The notes: a model not told the origin generated them from the letters alone. A stretch of DNA of 64,000 nucleotides from Ascarosepion bandense (GCA_037127315.1 JBBBDQ010001154.1:794501-858500), one strand, 5' to 3'. Positions 13,391 to 24,742 are shown, numbered from the stretch's first letter. Program-made: numbers and translations.

Positions 13391-13868
13391 TAAATATATA
13401 TATATATATATATAACAGAAAAAAGGGAGAGAGGAGCATCATTATTTCTATATCAGCTACTCCTGTAACCTGTGATATCACAGACTATTAAAAAAATGTC
13501 AAAGACTTAAATTCCCTCTAATGATGTCATCAAGACAGAAACCCCTAACATCTGATGGTTTAGCAAAGAATAAAAAATTAACAACATTAAATATGATATC
13601 TTACAGTCAAAATTACATTTATCTTTGTTGATGGTCAAGCCTGCCTTTTTTAATCTCATCCAAATTTTCTCTGTTTTATATTTTAACTTTTTTTTTTAGT
13701 TGTCACTCCTACACCTATAGTCCTAGTATATTATCATAATTTTTATTTTTCCCAATAAGACTCTTAATTGCAGTTTGAAAAATATGGTTGGAAGTTTTTA
13801 TCCAAAACAGTAGACATGTCTAACTTAAGTCTATAGGGGTGTTTATCATGGCTATTTCCTTGAATTTC

Positions 13869-14126
13869 TCAGCAATCTCTTTTGATATCAATTTTTGCAA
13901 AGTACTCCATTTTTGCTAACTTGTGGCTTACAGTTTTGATATTTGGCAACAGAAACAAGTTTGAACATATCTGGTGATTCACCTCTATCTTATAATCACC
14001 ACATATTCTTGAATCTCTATCAGGTTTCTTTACTGCTACTATTGAGGATGCCCAATTACTACCACCTTGAGTTAGTCTTTCTAGTGTGCATTGTCGTATC
14101 ATTTTGTTCAATCTTACTACTATCAA
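13869..14126 (-). pseudogene. Gypsy RT N-terminal (fingers) segment
   Basis: The frame shows LTQGGSNWASSIVAVKKPDR, ICGDYKIEVN and LPNIKTVSHKLAKMEYFAKI, which are RT block 1-3 motifs of Ty3/Gypsy elements (P/S-W-A-S-P-I/V-V, K-DG-R-C-DY, F-KID). After KIDIKRDC the frame is lost. Reading on in another frame gives EIAMINTPI and then IKTSNHIFQ, so the RT continues past a frameshift. Confidence 0.8.
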
Positions 14127-14202
14127 AGGTAGGATATGAACTGGGACTTTTCTTGACTCTATATACTTTCGGTGATAGTAGTTCTTTAGTCAAATGCTTG
14201 CT

Positions 14203-14508
14203 TTACAGCCTTTCAGCAATCCTATAGCATTTCCTTCTGCTTCCATGGAATTGATTAGCCTCACTATATCTACTTTTAATACATCTGTTCCTAATAATGT
14301 GATATGTTTTGCATGCTACAACTGTAATGGGAATTATTTCAAAATACTTGTTGATTTCAAAATTGCATTGAAATGTGCCCATTGTTTTTATGGTCATTCC
14401 ATCAAAGTTATTTAGTTGTACACTTCTTTTTCTTAATTTCGGGTGTCCAAATTTTATCCAACATATTTTGGTTATCAGTGTAATTTCACTGCCCGTATCA
14501 ACTTGCAT
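14203..14508 (-). pseudogene. Gypsy aspartic protease domain
   Basis: The 101-codon frame begins MQVDTGSEITLITKICWIKF. DTGSE is the catalytic motif of retropepsins, and hydrophobic residues follow as expected. A later ITVVACKTYHI stretch approximates the strand before the flap end. Unlike the protease at 1.1 kb, the active site here is unaltered. The frame then degenerates before RT. Confidence 0.8.
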
Positions 14509-15599
14509 GTCAAATACTTGGCCATTTATCCTTATTATTTCTCTATCTTTTTTTTTTTTTTTGTGTATTTATTGTAAATACTCCAGATTCTTCTTTGGAA
14601 GGGGTTTGAACAGTTTTTACTTTTCTTATTTGCTTTTCATGCTTGCATACATTCTGAAAAAGTTTTTTTCTTCTGCTATTTGAGCATATTTTCCCCAATG
14701 CTGGACATTTATACTTGTCCGTCATATGACTTTTTATGCAATATTCATATTCAATTATAATTTGTTAGTGATTGTCCTATATGTCCCACATTCTTCTTTT
14801 GCTTGATTAAATTCTCTAATCAATTCTGATTGTTGCAAAAACTCGAAGCTAGCTTCAAAACTCATTTTGCTACTCTGCAGACATTCTAGTATTTTGCACT
14901 AGTGGTTTTAGTCTTGCAAGGCTTCAATTAATCTAAGAATAATTCAACTTCTGTAGCCATTTCATGTGCTCCCAATTTTTTAAATTCACAATATTTTACT
15001 CCTTCTTTCAAACTATTAAGTATTGCATAACCACTCCAGTGGTGCTTGTCTTCAAGAACATGGTTCTTTATGCTATTACCAATCTTTTTTTTGGTCTTAT
15101 GTTTGTTGTTACAACTTTCACAATTTGCTCAAATGTCATTTCTTTTAAATTGCCGAGATAACACATTGTCGAAATTTTCTACATAGCTTTGCATCCCACT
15201 GTAGCAAGAAATAAATTGGTTATCACATTTTCTCTTCTATCAGTGTTTAAGTCTTTCAATTTCTTTTCTCTTGCAAATGCTGCAAAAATTTTCATTCATA
15301 GTTCTACATGTCCAGGTTCATCCAGAGAAATCATGGATTCTATCAGCAACACCATTATTATGTTTCTTATATAAATGTGAATAGCAGTAGTCATAGCACA
15401 GCTTTGTGTATCCTCTTTGACAACAGGCCATTTTCTATCCTACTTCTCCATGTACTCTCTCTCTCTATATATATATATATATACTGGTCTCTTCATTTGC
15501 ACATGATACTACATTTGCATTTCTTTTAATTTTATCTGTCATAAGAAGATTTTAAGAAGAAAGTTTATGGCAATACTGTGTAGCCAAAAACTGATTATG

Positions 15600-16025
15600 G
15601 CTAAAGCAAAATGTGGCCTCAGGGTGTGATGGAGACTTACCTCGCCAAAGCAAAAGAAGGCAGTTTGTCTGCATGTGCGTTCGTAGACATAATGGAACCG
15701 CGAGGCGAGCTCATGCAAGGCAGTTTTTGGAATGACACGGCACATACGTCATTGGTGAAAGTGAGGCTCTCCCAGCATGGGAAATTACGAGACCAAAAAA
15801 CACATAAAAAGAGCCTACTTCTGTTTCAGAGGTACTTCACCGGTGTTCGGGAGACAGTGTTTTGCTTACGGTGCGCAGGAAACGGAGTCCCTAGTGAAGC
15901 AGTGTTCCGGGTTCTACGAGAAGGCAGCTGGGAGAACAGTTCCAAGTGGTTATTAATTTGTCTACGAACTACACTCCGAGAAGACACAAATACCCACACA
16001 GTGTTACTGGAAATGTAGGCAGACA
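15600..16025 (-). other. GC-richer block, possible 5' LTR of the 13.4-15.4 kb Gypsy element
   Basis: This stretch is visibly richer in G+C and CpG (accgcgaggcgagctc, cggtgttcgggagacag) than its AT-rich neighbours. A 135-codon plus-strand frame and a 101-codon minus-strand frame overlap here, but neither has recognisable motifs, and GC content alone can keep frames open. The position upstream of gag on the minus strand, and the size, fit an LTR. No second LTR is seen because the element is truncated. It could instead be an unrelated insert. Confidence 0.35.
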
Positions 16026-16151
16026 CACTCATGCATGTATAACAGGGCTCTACCTTGATATTTTGTGACTGTTTAAATATTTTCAAATTGATATATTTCA
16101 TACATACACACACACACATATATATATTCAATTCTTTTAGATGGAAACTAA

Positions 16152-16153
<2 letters not shown>

Positions 16154-16192
<39 letters not shown>
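16154..16192. repeat. (TA)n microsatellite
   Basis: An uninterrupted run of about 19 TA units. Confidence 0.95.
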
Positions 16193-16196
<4 letters not shown>

Positions 16197-16241
16197 GTGC
16201 TATATTTAAAGGCTAAAGTACTCAATATCAGCAGTAGAGCA

Positions 16242-16500
16242 TATATAAAAGTGAACATTGAAGTCAACACTGAGAGGCAACAGACTGTTTCATGTTAGGT
16301 ACAATCATCACTTGTATCGTAGAAGTGAAGAGTTGAGCTTGTTATATTCACTTATTTGACAATATCATTGAGCAAGCTATAAATCCATTTCTTCTACTCC
16401 CCCACCAGCTACAGGTAAATAGCAAAACAGACTGTGTCTTATAGCCTTGGGAGGCAACAGATGTAGGAGAATCCTAACTTCAAAACCTTTGAAATATTAG
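16242..16500 (+). repeat. Diverged SINE-like dispersed repeat
   Basis: The first part (gaggcaacagactgtttcat) matches 32,911-32,930 (gaggcaacagtctgtttcat) with one difference and with similar flanks. The later part, aaatagcaaaacagactgtg then ttatagccttgggaggcaac, resembles the body of the SINE at 30.54-30.75 kb. It is probably an old copy or a composite. Confidence 0.45.
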
Positions 16501-16873
16501 GTAGGGTGCTTGGCAAATTTGTGGTACACTATGTGTTCTAGTTCTTTATACTTGGGTCTCCTAACAATATCTAACAATATGTGGTTATCTGCACAAGCCT
16601 TCACCAATATAATCAAATCAAGTAAGTTGTTGATGTACCCTTACATGTTGAAAAGTGATGTGAGATATATATATATATATAAATGCAAACCTTATCACTA
16701 TACTCGTTTCAAAAAACCCTCACGCAGAAGGAAAAAATATTTGTAAAAAAAGAAAGAGCTAATCACATGAACATCAGCCAAAGCGATTTGGACCAAGTCG
16801 AGCCAGTACGTAGCCCAAAGAAAAAACCTGAGACGAGTAATCAATAACAAAAAAGCGCTCAATACTTAAGCAG

Positions 16874-17010
16874 AATAAGTAAATTAAACCTAGTGAGCCA
16901 ACAAACCTACCAAGGTTACATCTAAACGGATCTTCAAGGAACGTTCCCTGAAGATCCGTTTATGTGAAGCCTTGGTAGGTTTGTTGATTCACTAGGTTTA
17001 ATTTACTTAT

Positions 17011-17011
<1 letters not shown>
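16874..17011. repeat. Spacerless palindromic (fold-back) element, 69-bp arms
   Basis: The sequence from aataagtaaattaaacctag to its mirror ctaggtttaatttacttatt folds into one hairpin. The centre is aacgtt at 16,940-16,945, so there is no loop spacer. Mismatches are few, near gagcc/gattc and in the ggttacatc region. The right end runs straight into a (TA)n tract at 17,014-17,049. Length and symmetry are typical of a snap-back MITE. No terminal motif links it to a named superfamily. Confidence 0.85.

Positions 17012-17013
<2 letters not shown>

Positions 17014-17049
<36 letters not shown>
17014..17049. repeat. (TA)n microsatellite
   Basis: About 18 TA units abut the palindrome. Confidence 0.95.
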
Positions 17050-17053
<4 letters not shown>

Positions 17054-18176
17054 CACACAGACACATTTCAAAACCAACTTTATTTTACAGACAAGACAGG
17101 TCTGTTAAAGCTCTTGAACACAATTTTTATAGACTGCGATGAGAAAAATTACTGTTACTGAGACAATCTAAAATATGGCCCATACCTTTTGTACACAAGG
17201 TTCAAAGAAATTCTTGTAAAATCATTTCTATAATAGCAATGCTAATAATCGACCTACAATAGAATATTTATGTGATAATTCAAGGTAAAAATAGACGAAA
17301 ATTATAAGAAAACTGAAAGAAGACATTAAAAACAAAGACAAGAATATCTCGTATTCATAAGTAGATTTTGATTAGATGTGCTTTTTTTTTAAATATATTT
17401 TAACAGAGTTCAGTCGATGCGACGGTTTTCAGTATGACAAATAGAATTGGTAAAGAGAATATGCATTTTGGTGTTAGAAGCAATAAGGCTCTAAAAAATT
17501 GAACCGGATTTTCAAACTTAACTGAAAGTGCAAATCAACAGTGAAACAGGAAAAAAGAAAATAAATGAAAAAGAGAAAATGTGTAAAATAACAGAGAAAA
17601 TCTAACAAATATGAGAGCCACTTTGAGTAAATTAGGATGCATTTGAGTAAAAACTAACACGAGGTAAAGAAATGTGAAGATAACAACAAAAAGTGAAGAA
17701 AATAATTACTGAGTAAAAGTGTTTGTATAAAGCAGAGAAAGAAAGATATTTCAGTCAGGCCACATGTATTGGAAAAAGGAAAAAAAAAAAACAAAAAAAA
17801 AAAAAATGGCCTCTTTGAGGGGCTTTTCTTCATTCTGTGCTTCCAGCTTCCTCTGGTTGCTAAGTGCTATTTCAGGAGCCAATACTCATCATTACATATC
17901 AGTAGACTACTTTCAGCTTGATGACTTTTGCTATTTTCTAGGGGCCATGGCAAAATTAACGGTTTTTCTTATTACTTCTGGAAATAAACATTTGCCATAG
18001 AGAAGCTTATGTCTGATCTGCACTCAGTTGGGTAACATTTGTAAAATGCAAAAAGAAATTTATAAACAAAAGTTAGAGAGGAATAGAAAAAGAGTACCTT
18101 CATTTGACATTTAATAAATAAACACAAATTGCTTTTTGTTTCCAGTATCTTTTCAAATTAAACATTTCAATATGTG

Positions 18177-18211
<35 letters not shown>

Positions 18212-18430
18212 AAGATGATGGGCACAGCAGTAACAACATCAAGTCAAGCTTGATTATAAAATATTTATGATTGAGGATTTAGATTATGATAATTAACAAA
18301 ATATTTTGAATGATGATTTGTGAAACTATATAATCTCTCCCACTTTATCTCACTCAAATGCACACACACACAAATTACATAGCAAATAATAGATCCTGAC
18401 ATTTTAATGTATCTTTGAGTAAAGTCTATT
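17050..18430. other. AT-rich sequence without a recognisable gene
   Basis: It contains an A-rich stretch (17,775-17,806) and a 30-base A run (18,180-18,210). A 78-codon plus-strand frame at 17,764-18,000 starts in the A-rich stretch and has a hydrophobic start (MASLRGFSSFCASSFLWLLS). It shows no domain that I recognise, and I do not call it a gene. Confidence 0.5.
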
Positions 18431-18830
18431 CAGTTATTGTTAAAAACTATTTTCCAGATCAGAATTGTGATCCTGAACATTTCAATGACATGCAAGAGCA
18501 CTGCATATATTGTTACATTTTCAGTCCTTTTTATGTTTGTCTAGTTTCTCCTTGAAATCTTGGGATGTTTGGCCAATGTATTTTAGAAGGTATTGTTTAT
18601 ATTCTATTTTCTCAAATCCTGCTTCTAATGCAAAATTTTCTTTTTCATTTACATTGACCAAATTTCTTTTTTTTAAAACTGTATTTAAAGTGCCTATGAT
18701 AATGTTTGTATTGAGATTAACTAAATTTCTTTCATTAAAAAATTATTTTTTGTCATCAGGAGAAAAATGTTTTTCTAAGGAGACCAGATTATTGGTGAAA
18801 TATATAAAATTAGAATTTTTGTAAACTGTC
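18430..18830 (-). pseudogene. GIY-YIG-type tail, likely of a Penelope-like element
   Basis: On the minus strand a frame reads RNLVNLNTNIIIGTLNTVL, then KYIGQTSQDFKEKLDKHKKD, and after a stop NICSALACH. The pattern KYIGQT..(F)K.R...H is the second half of GIY-YIG nuclease domains, and SALACH is often found just after it in Penelope-type proteins. One internal stop and a missing first half show that it is a relic. It is distinct from the other Penelope-like tails in the window. I am moderately sure of GIY-YIG and less sure of the element class. Confidence 0.45.
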
Positions 18831-18984
18831 TGTGTTTTCTATTGTCAGATTTCATCCAATTTTACTCTTTTGTTCTCAGACAAACGCACACACATATATA
18901 TATATGACATAACGATATATATCTTTATATAGTAAAAACAGCTTCAGGGAAATTGTATAACAAAACAGATACAGTTTACTTGTG

Positions 18985-19145
18985 ACGCATTTCATCCTTC
19001 AACTTTAAATTTCTTTAAAATTTGGTGTTCACCAGAAATCAACCAACAAAAAGTTATAAGAAAGAGTGACAGGTTATAGGGGGTGTCAGGAAGAGGGTAA
19101 GAGAAGAATGAGAATACTGATGAGAGTGGGGTGGACGAAGAAAGG
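18985..19145 (-). pseudogene. Jockey/CR1-like LINE 3' fragment, minus strand
   Basis: The reverse complement contains ctcattcttctcttaccctc, then cctgacaccccctataacct, then ctctttcttataac. It lines up with 428-500 of LINE copy 1 (ctcatccttctcttatccat, cttgacaccccctgtaactt, ctctttcttatcgc). The usual conserved 3' terminus is missing. Confidence 0.6.
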
Positions 19146-19149
19146 AGCA

Positions 19150-19412
19150 TGAGAGAGAGCAGAAAGAAGCAGTTGAAGTTTCTAGGGCACATAATTAGAA
19201 CGGAGGGATTGGAAAATCTGATAATCTTGAGACAGATTAAGACAGATTAAGGGAAAGAGGAACAGAGAAAAGCAGTGTGTAACACACTTGATGAGCTTGA
19301 GTAGATGAATGGCAGAACAGAGTTTGGGAGAAATAGCAAAAAAGCAAAACCTATTGATGAACAGGAATATGTGGCGGGCTATAATCATCTATGCTCTGAA
19401 GAGACATGGCAC
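19150..19412 (+). pseudogene. RTE-like LINE, C-terminal end of ORF2
   Basis: The plus-strand translation reads KFLGHIIRTEGLENLIILRQ, then GKEEQRKAVCNTLDEL, then EFGRNSKKAKPIDEQE and YNHLCSEETWH. FLGH(V/I)xR..GLE is the classic tail motif of RTE/BovB-type and related LINE proteins, followed by the (R)GRQR..W region, here decayed. One stop and a frame change are present. The end gacatggcac matches the end of the fragment at 45.65 kb, so the two are the same family. Confidence 0.7.
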
Positions 19413-19419
19413 ATAAAGA

Positions 19420-21200
19420 GAGTAAGTCAAGCCATCAGTGTCAGTCAGTCTTTTATGATTCTTTCAGCTACTTTTAAATCTAAATTCAATTTTACTCTAT
19501 TAATTGCATATTTAAAAAAACGTTGTCATGCTGAAAAATAAGGCTGTTTTGAATGAAACAATTTCTAGAAAGAAGTAATCACTTTATAAATAAGAATTTG
19601 TTTTCACTTTTCAGTGTCTTTAATATTGCCAATTCTCACAATATTCCTTGCATGAATGGCTGAAATGTATCTTCACACATGTTTACAGTAACCTCAGAGA
19701 AAAAAAAGTTGAAAATGACCACTATTTTTTCCCCTACAATTCTTCCCATTAAGTAACAAATGATTAGATTTCAAAATTTCAGGCTTTGTGTCATCATTTC
19801 AAAGCAATCTTTTACAATTATTCTGAACTCAAATGTTGCAAACATTTCCAAATTCCTGCCTCTTTATTTCCTTGGAGAATTGCACTCTTGGCAATCACCA
19901 TTTTATAAATGACCATCTTTAACCAAACTTTTTATTGAATGGTAATACAATCTACTTTACATTCTACTTAATTTGACAACTGGAGAGCTGGGAGCATTTT
20001 AAGATTTCTTTCTTTCTCTTAATGAATTGATTTTCAGAGAGTGCTCATCGGATATTAGGCATTTCAGGTCTTTTTGTTTTTTGGGTTCTTCACTTCCTAA
20101 ATTCATTCAATATTCTCAGCATATCTTGAGAATTCAGTATATCAGTGGGTGAAGAGATTATGCTTTTAATGGCTACCAAAATGTGAAACCATTTGCATTC
20201 TTCATCAACTGATTCTTCTTCAGTACTAGTAAGTCACTGAAATACAAGAAATTTAAGGGGAAGCTAAGACTTTTGCAAGGCACTGTGTGTGTGTGTGTGT
20301 GTGTGTGTGTTCATTGACTCCAAATCATAATAATATAATCAACAAAAGCTTCTTATTGCCAATTGTGTGAAATTAGAAAGAACAAACAAACAAACAAACA
20401 AAACAAAACAATACACATTGGATTTGCATTGCTTAATGGCAGTTCCATAAAAAAGAAAGATCAGCTTTGTCACGCTTGTCTGGTTAAGATCAGAAATATA
20501 CATGATAACAGTCATTAATATGAATGGCATCTTTATGATAAATGGACTTATAGATATGATATTTGTATCAAAGATTTCTAATCAAGCTATACAGACTGAA
20601 GATAAATGATATTTGGAAATCAAAGTCAAAAAGATGAGAATCAGTGGATGCATCAAAAGGTTGATGTCTAGAGCAGTGAATAAAAGATTATCGCTTAAAT
20701 GGTCATTTGATTTTCCATAATTTCAACTTCATTTGCTCCAGTCATTTCTTAATTTGATATTTGCAGAAATGTAATTGTCAATGACTATAAAAGCCATTTT
20801 GCTACTCCTGACTCTGCAAGCAATCTTCTCCAAATAGTAAAAGACAAAATTATACCAGACATAAAATCATTGAATAAATATATCATTCACTTTTAGCAAC
20901 AGTAAAATTCAAAATTTATTTCAAGTATCAACATCTTTAGACAATTAATAATTTGAAAGCCAGACAGAAGGCATTTTACCATAAGGAATCATTTAGTCTA
21001 TAAGCTCCGCTTTACCCTAGAAGAACAAGTGTGAATAGCTAAACTTGCTTGAAAAACTTTAAGGCCACCATGGTAAATTAATTACTTTTGTTAATGTTAC
21101 CTCCAAAATTATAGTGAGTAGCAGTATACTTTTCTTAGTACATTTTATGATCTTTGAGAGACAAGTTACTGCATTTTAGTTAATGCTCTGTGGAGGGGAA
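19420..21200. other. AT-rich sequence without a recognisable gene
   Basis: It contains a (GT)n tract at 20,285-20,311 and a small (CAAA)n run near 20,385-20,405. Otherwise I see nothing in it. Confidence 0.5.
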
Positions 21201-21369
21201 TATACATAGTGATCCTGAAAAAACCCTGTAAAAAATACTCGGCCACCAGTGAAAATTTCACTTTTCAGCTCTTAAGTTAAAAAGGAAATTTTTTTAGGTT
21301 TTGCAAAACATGTTTGTTACTACAGAAAGTACAAAACATCAAAATATAGAGTTAGTAATTAGTTTTCCT

Positions 21370-22020
21370 GCTCTTGGCTTGAATAACCGCCTCAAATTGA
21401 TTTTTACACAGAACAGAACAAGGTTCATATTTTCTCATTGGTAACTTGGCATTCTTCTTGGTAATAATTCCCCAAATCTGGGAGATTGTGCAGTTTTTGT
21501 TGAAGCTCTTGTTTCTTCAGCTCCCACTGAAATTGTTTAATTATATTAGGATTAAGACTTTGTGCTTGCCACTCTTCCAAAAGTCGAACATCATCCACAA
21601 GAAATCTTTAGATCATCATAGTAAACTAATATAGTTTTGCTGTTTAGGTTTCCACCAGCTTTTACCAATTTTTTTCTACCAAGAATTTTTATACAACTCC
21701 TACCATTACATGGCCACTGCCAAATGTTCCCATATGTGTGGTGCATCTCGCATTGTTTTTGCCTCCCATTGGTTTCTTTAGATATTCATTTGCATCAGAA
21801 TGTAACTATTTTGAATTGATCACTAAAGATTAATTTTTGCCACTTTCCAGTATTCCATGCTAGATGTTCCTTTAACCACTTCAATGTTCTATTCAGATAT
21901 TTTTTGATTAACAATGATTTTTTGGTTTTTCTTGGCTGCTATACACCCATTCAAGTTGGTTTTTTTTTTTTTGCTATAATACTTTGCATACTGTATTTAC
22001 AGAAACATCATTGTAAAGAT
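21370..22020 (-). pseudogene. Tc1-like transposase relic, minus strand
   Basis: Minus-strand reading gives SVNTVCKVL, then SSQEKP and LVINSK (usually FSDESK). These are followed by RCTTHMGTFGSGHVMVG (usually H-GGGSVMVWG), then LVDDVRLLEEW, then LNPNIIKQFQWELKKQ (usually DLNPIENLW.ELK). The order is that of a Tc1/mariner DDE transposase. Several stops and shifts are present. The first catalytic Asp lies in a damaged motif (VINSK), and the SPDLNPIE motif has lost key residues. The dead copy runs towards lower coordinates, with possible end sequence near 21.2 kb. Confidence 0.75.
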
Positions 22021-22021
22021 T

Positions 22022-22240
22022 GCATTTACTCCTCACTTGTCTTTTTTTTTTTTTTTTTAATCATATCACCCCAAGCAAGGTGAAAACACCAACGATGTGC
22101 AGGGGGCTACATAAGAGTGAAAAGATTGGAAAAGAGAAAAACCGGAAACCACATCCTAAACAGGAAACAAGGGATGAGCCTCTTCACCTGTTCAATAGAT
22201 GTGGGTGGGGTGTGAACCGGGCGTCTTGCTGTTAATTTTG
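22022..22240 (-). pseudogene. Jockey/CR1-like LINE 3' terminus (copy 4, minus)
   Basis: A T run (the poly-A tail in reverse) is followed by atcatatcaccccaagcaag, the reverse complement of the conserved LINE end cttgcttggggtga. The next stretch diverges and has gtgggtggggtgtgaaccgg near its end. The short plus-strand frame across it is incidental. Confidence 0.65.
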
Positions 22241-22469
22241 AATTGCCTACTAAGATTCCAATATTCAAGGTCTACAGACTTTCCTGATAAAAGCGTTCTG
22301 TTATCCAATCTTAATTTCCAGAAAAAATAAAAGTGTATCATCATTTTATCTAGTTAGCCAAAAACTTTTGGATGCCAGTGTATGTAGTGATATTGAAATA
22401 AGTCTTGCTTCATTTATATCTACTACTGAGAGAGGGGAGCATTCAAAGAGGAAACATTGAATCCCATAT

Positions 22470-22890
22470 CACAATAATGGCATCACCAATTTATTTTTAG
22501 TTAAAGCAGCTTGCCAATGATGAAAAGCTCATTAATGACATATCCAAAAGAATTTAAAGACTTGGAAAAGACAAAGTGTCGACAGAAGAAGAATTAATCC
22601 CATTACGATTAATTAAGTATGTACAACATTTTCCCATAGAGATAAAATGCTGGAACGATTGAAATTGAGTAAAATGTCACTGAATCCTTATGCTGACTTT
22701 ATACCACATCAAAAGTTGACAAAATATTTTAACTCTTCTGAAAATCAAGAGGAAATTGCTAGCACATCTATGATAAAGAAAACAAAATTAAAATGCAAAT
22801 ATTTTAATGACAAATATAAACCAAAAAGAGAAAATTGCCCAGCATTTAGAAAACTATGCAATACATGTGAAAAAAAAATCATTTAACAAA
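22470..22890 (+). pseudogene. Gypsy gag / zinc-knuckle fragment
   Basis: The 22,647-22,886 frame reads LERLKLSKMSLNPYADFIPH, then LKCKYFNDKYKPKRENCPAF, then RKLCNTCEKK. The last part is the Cys-rich nucleocapsid box of a family of Gypsy gag proteins, in the pattern C..C/F..KH....CPA.gk.CN.C.k.(N)HF. The second cysteine of the first pair is F here. It is isolated: no protease or RT follows before 23.45 kb. Confidence 0.6.
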
Positions 22891-23479
22891 AAAACAAAAC
22901 AAAACAAAAAGGTGACTGATTGAAAAATAATTAAAACTTGTGATTAGAAAATGGAATAGTAATTTTTTTACAACGTCAACAAAATACAATACTCGACAGA
23001 TGCATGAAGTAGATAATCACTGTTAGTGGTGAACTACTAGACAGCAACATACCCACTTCACAATAGCGTTCAACGTATTTATGAGAATTCGGACATACCC
23101 ATTAATGTTCATAGGTACATATATAATAACCACCTTCTTCAGATTCACTCTGCATAGTCAATATCTTTTCCTTCTTGGGTTGATGTCGATTCACTTTTCA
23201 TCCCTATTTTCCCTATCTCAGGAGCTTTTCAGGAAATGGGAATATCACATGTGTCAAACAGAAATTCCATAGACTCAGCATCCACTGGAATATTGTTCTT
23301 TTCAGTTATATGCCTACTTTTTATTTGATTTCGCTGCCTTTTGTGCACCATTTTCAGAAGAAGCTTGTGAAGGCACATCTGAAGTTACATAAACGACATA
23401 CTGACTGGAATAATATTTTTAATCAGATGAGATCAATTCAAAATCATCAAGTTTAAAAAAATAAGAATTGAAATCAAAG

Positions 23480-23960
23480 AATAATGTCTCAACTGTGAAG
23501 TATGAAGGTACTAATGTAAGGGCATAAAGTGCTTTTCTATTCTACGTTAGAGGACAACATCAAATAATTGAAGAAAGAATGAATGGAGCTATATACCGAG
23601 TAATATCAAACAAGAACATCCTTACATTAGTCCAAACTTTAAAAATAAAGTGCAATTGGGTGTTTCAATAGAACAACAAACCTACAAATACCAGAAATGC
23701 AACCAAGCAGAGATTTGAAAAAGAAAATGAACCAAATGAAATGGCTTAGTCATTCCCACTAACATGGCCCAATCTAGAATTTGTGTTCATGTCTATCAGC
23801 TAGTCATTTCTTATGAAACTGGATAGCTGCTTTGATGAAGTGTGGTCCTAAATACCAGAAGAAAAGGGGTTTGAGACCAACAACTATTTTAAAGAAATTC
23901 AATAGAGGCTTATTTGTCAACAAAGTATTTGGCTCTGTTTGCTTTGTATAGAGCTACTGA
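23480..23960 (+). pseudogene. Tc1-like transposase relic, plus strand
   Basis: Plus-strand pieces read HQIIEERMNGAIYRVI, then TLVQTLKIKCNWVFQ, then WPNLEF. They follow the Tc1-type order G-(L)..I-EG-MNG-.Y..IL, LK....W.FQQDNDPKH and WP-SPDLNPIE. The DDE aspartate after WVFQ is replaced by a stop and Asn, so it is inactive. It differs from the copies at 21.4 and 27 kb. Confidence 0.65.
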
Positions 23961-24475
23961 AGTCTTTTTTGCTCTTTAAAAAAATATATATATATATATA
24001 TAGTTTCATGAAAATGTATCTGTTGAAATTTTATGTCATATTTACTTATATAAAAATACTTATACTTTTATGTGGTATAATTTTGAAGGAATTATTTATT
24101 GTATATGTAAGCAAATAGCAGAAGAAACTTTTACAACATCCTTCCATACTTATTTTTCCTAGTATTTGTATATCAGCAAAAAGGCTCAAAGTATAGACTG
24201 ACATCTAAGCCATACTGTGGACAATTTCTTTGTCAATTCCATCTTTTCTGACATTCCCATTGTTGCTTCTCACAATTTAATGCCATTCTTGTAGAGAGTC
24301 AGTCAGTTCTTGGATCAGGAAATAAAATTCGGTTCTGGTGGTTTGGGTGTCAAAAGCAATTTCTATCAAACAATATTTTTTCTTTCTTATTATGTACATG
24401 AAAAACAGACAAAATGATAAATGCTAGTAAATTCTATATACAGTGTGAAATGTCTGATGATAATGATGAAAAATA

Positions 24476-24476
24476 A

Positions 24477-24516
<40 letters not shown>
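24476..24516. repeat. (GT)n(TA)n microsatellite
   Basis: About nine GT units turn into about eleven TA units. Confidence 0.95.
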
Positions 24517-24589
24517 TGAAAAAGAGAAAAAAATGCAAATGTATTTGGTTATTATATGTATTTGTTCCAATTTTATTTTGTATATTTTG

Positions 24590-24742
24590 CTTATATATAT
24601 ATAGTCATCTGCAGACAGATCTGTTTCGCTGTATCACAGCTCATCAGTACGGTTAGACATCCAATTGCTTTTACTCAGGATTGAAACCTAACCGAATTGT
24701 TGTCAGTCAGCGATTCTACCTCTGAGCTATGGGTGCTCGGTA
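24590..24742 (-). repeat. tRNA-derived SINE, minus strand
   Basis: The reverse complement of 24,735-24,680 reads acccatagctcagaggtaga then ggtttcaatcc. These match internal pol III promoter boxes: A box tagctcagaggt and B box GGTTtCAATCC. A tRNA-unrelated body follows, with gagctgtgatacagcgaaac and agatctgtctgcagatgact, and ends in a (TA) tract. A promoter-like head and body followed by a simple repeat show a SINE and not a functional tRNA, because the acceptor stem does not pair. Confidence 0.7.

Larger units (their letters stand above)
13440..15350 (-). pseudogene. Ty3/Gypsy retroelement, gag-protease-RT, minus strand
   Basis: Read on the minus strand, gag pieces come first (about 15,350-14,750), with MTFEQIVKVV and GVKYCEFKKLGAHEM. 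A cysteine-bearing nucleocapsid remnant follows at 14,725-14,543. A protease lies at 14,508-14,203 with an intact VDTGSE active site. RT follows from 14,150 down to about 13,590, with QGGSNWASSIVAVKKPD, FAKIDI, and KAGLTINKDKC. Frameshifts break the RT several times, and the catalytic box reads YDNI instead of YxDDI. RNase H and integrase are missing, so the copy is 3' truncated. The GC-richer block at 15.6-16.0 kb lies where a 5' LTR would be expected. Confidence 0.85.

Noticed and set aside
15611..16018. 135-codon plus-strand frame, the longest in the window
   Set aside because: It lies in a GC-rich block where stops are rarer, an equally open frame runs on the other strand, and no motif is seen.
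17764..18000. 78-codon frame with a hydrophobic start (MASLRGFSS...), possibly secreted
   Set aside because: It starts in a poly-A stretch, has no recognised domain or splice context, and such lengths occur by chance in this window.
18510..18824. 104-codon plus-strand frame
   Set aside because: The minus strand of the same stretch carries the GIY-YIG-like motif, so the plus frame is a shadow.
24680..24735. Possible functional tRNA gene on minus
   Set aside because: A and B boxes are present, but the acceptor stem does not pair and a SINE body follows.
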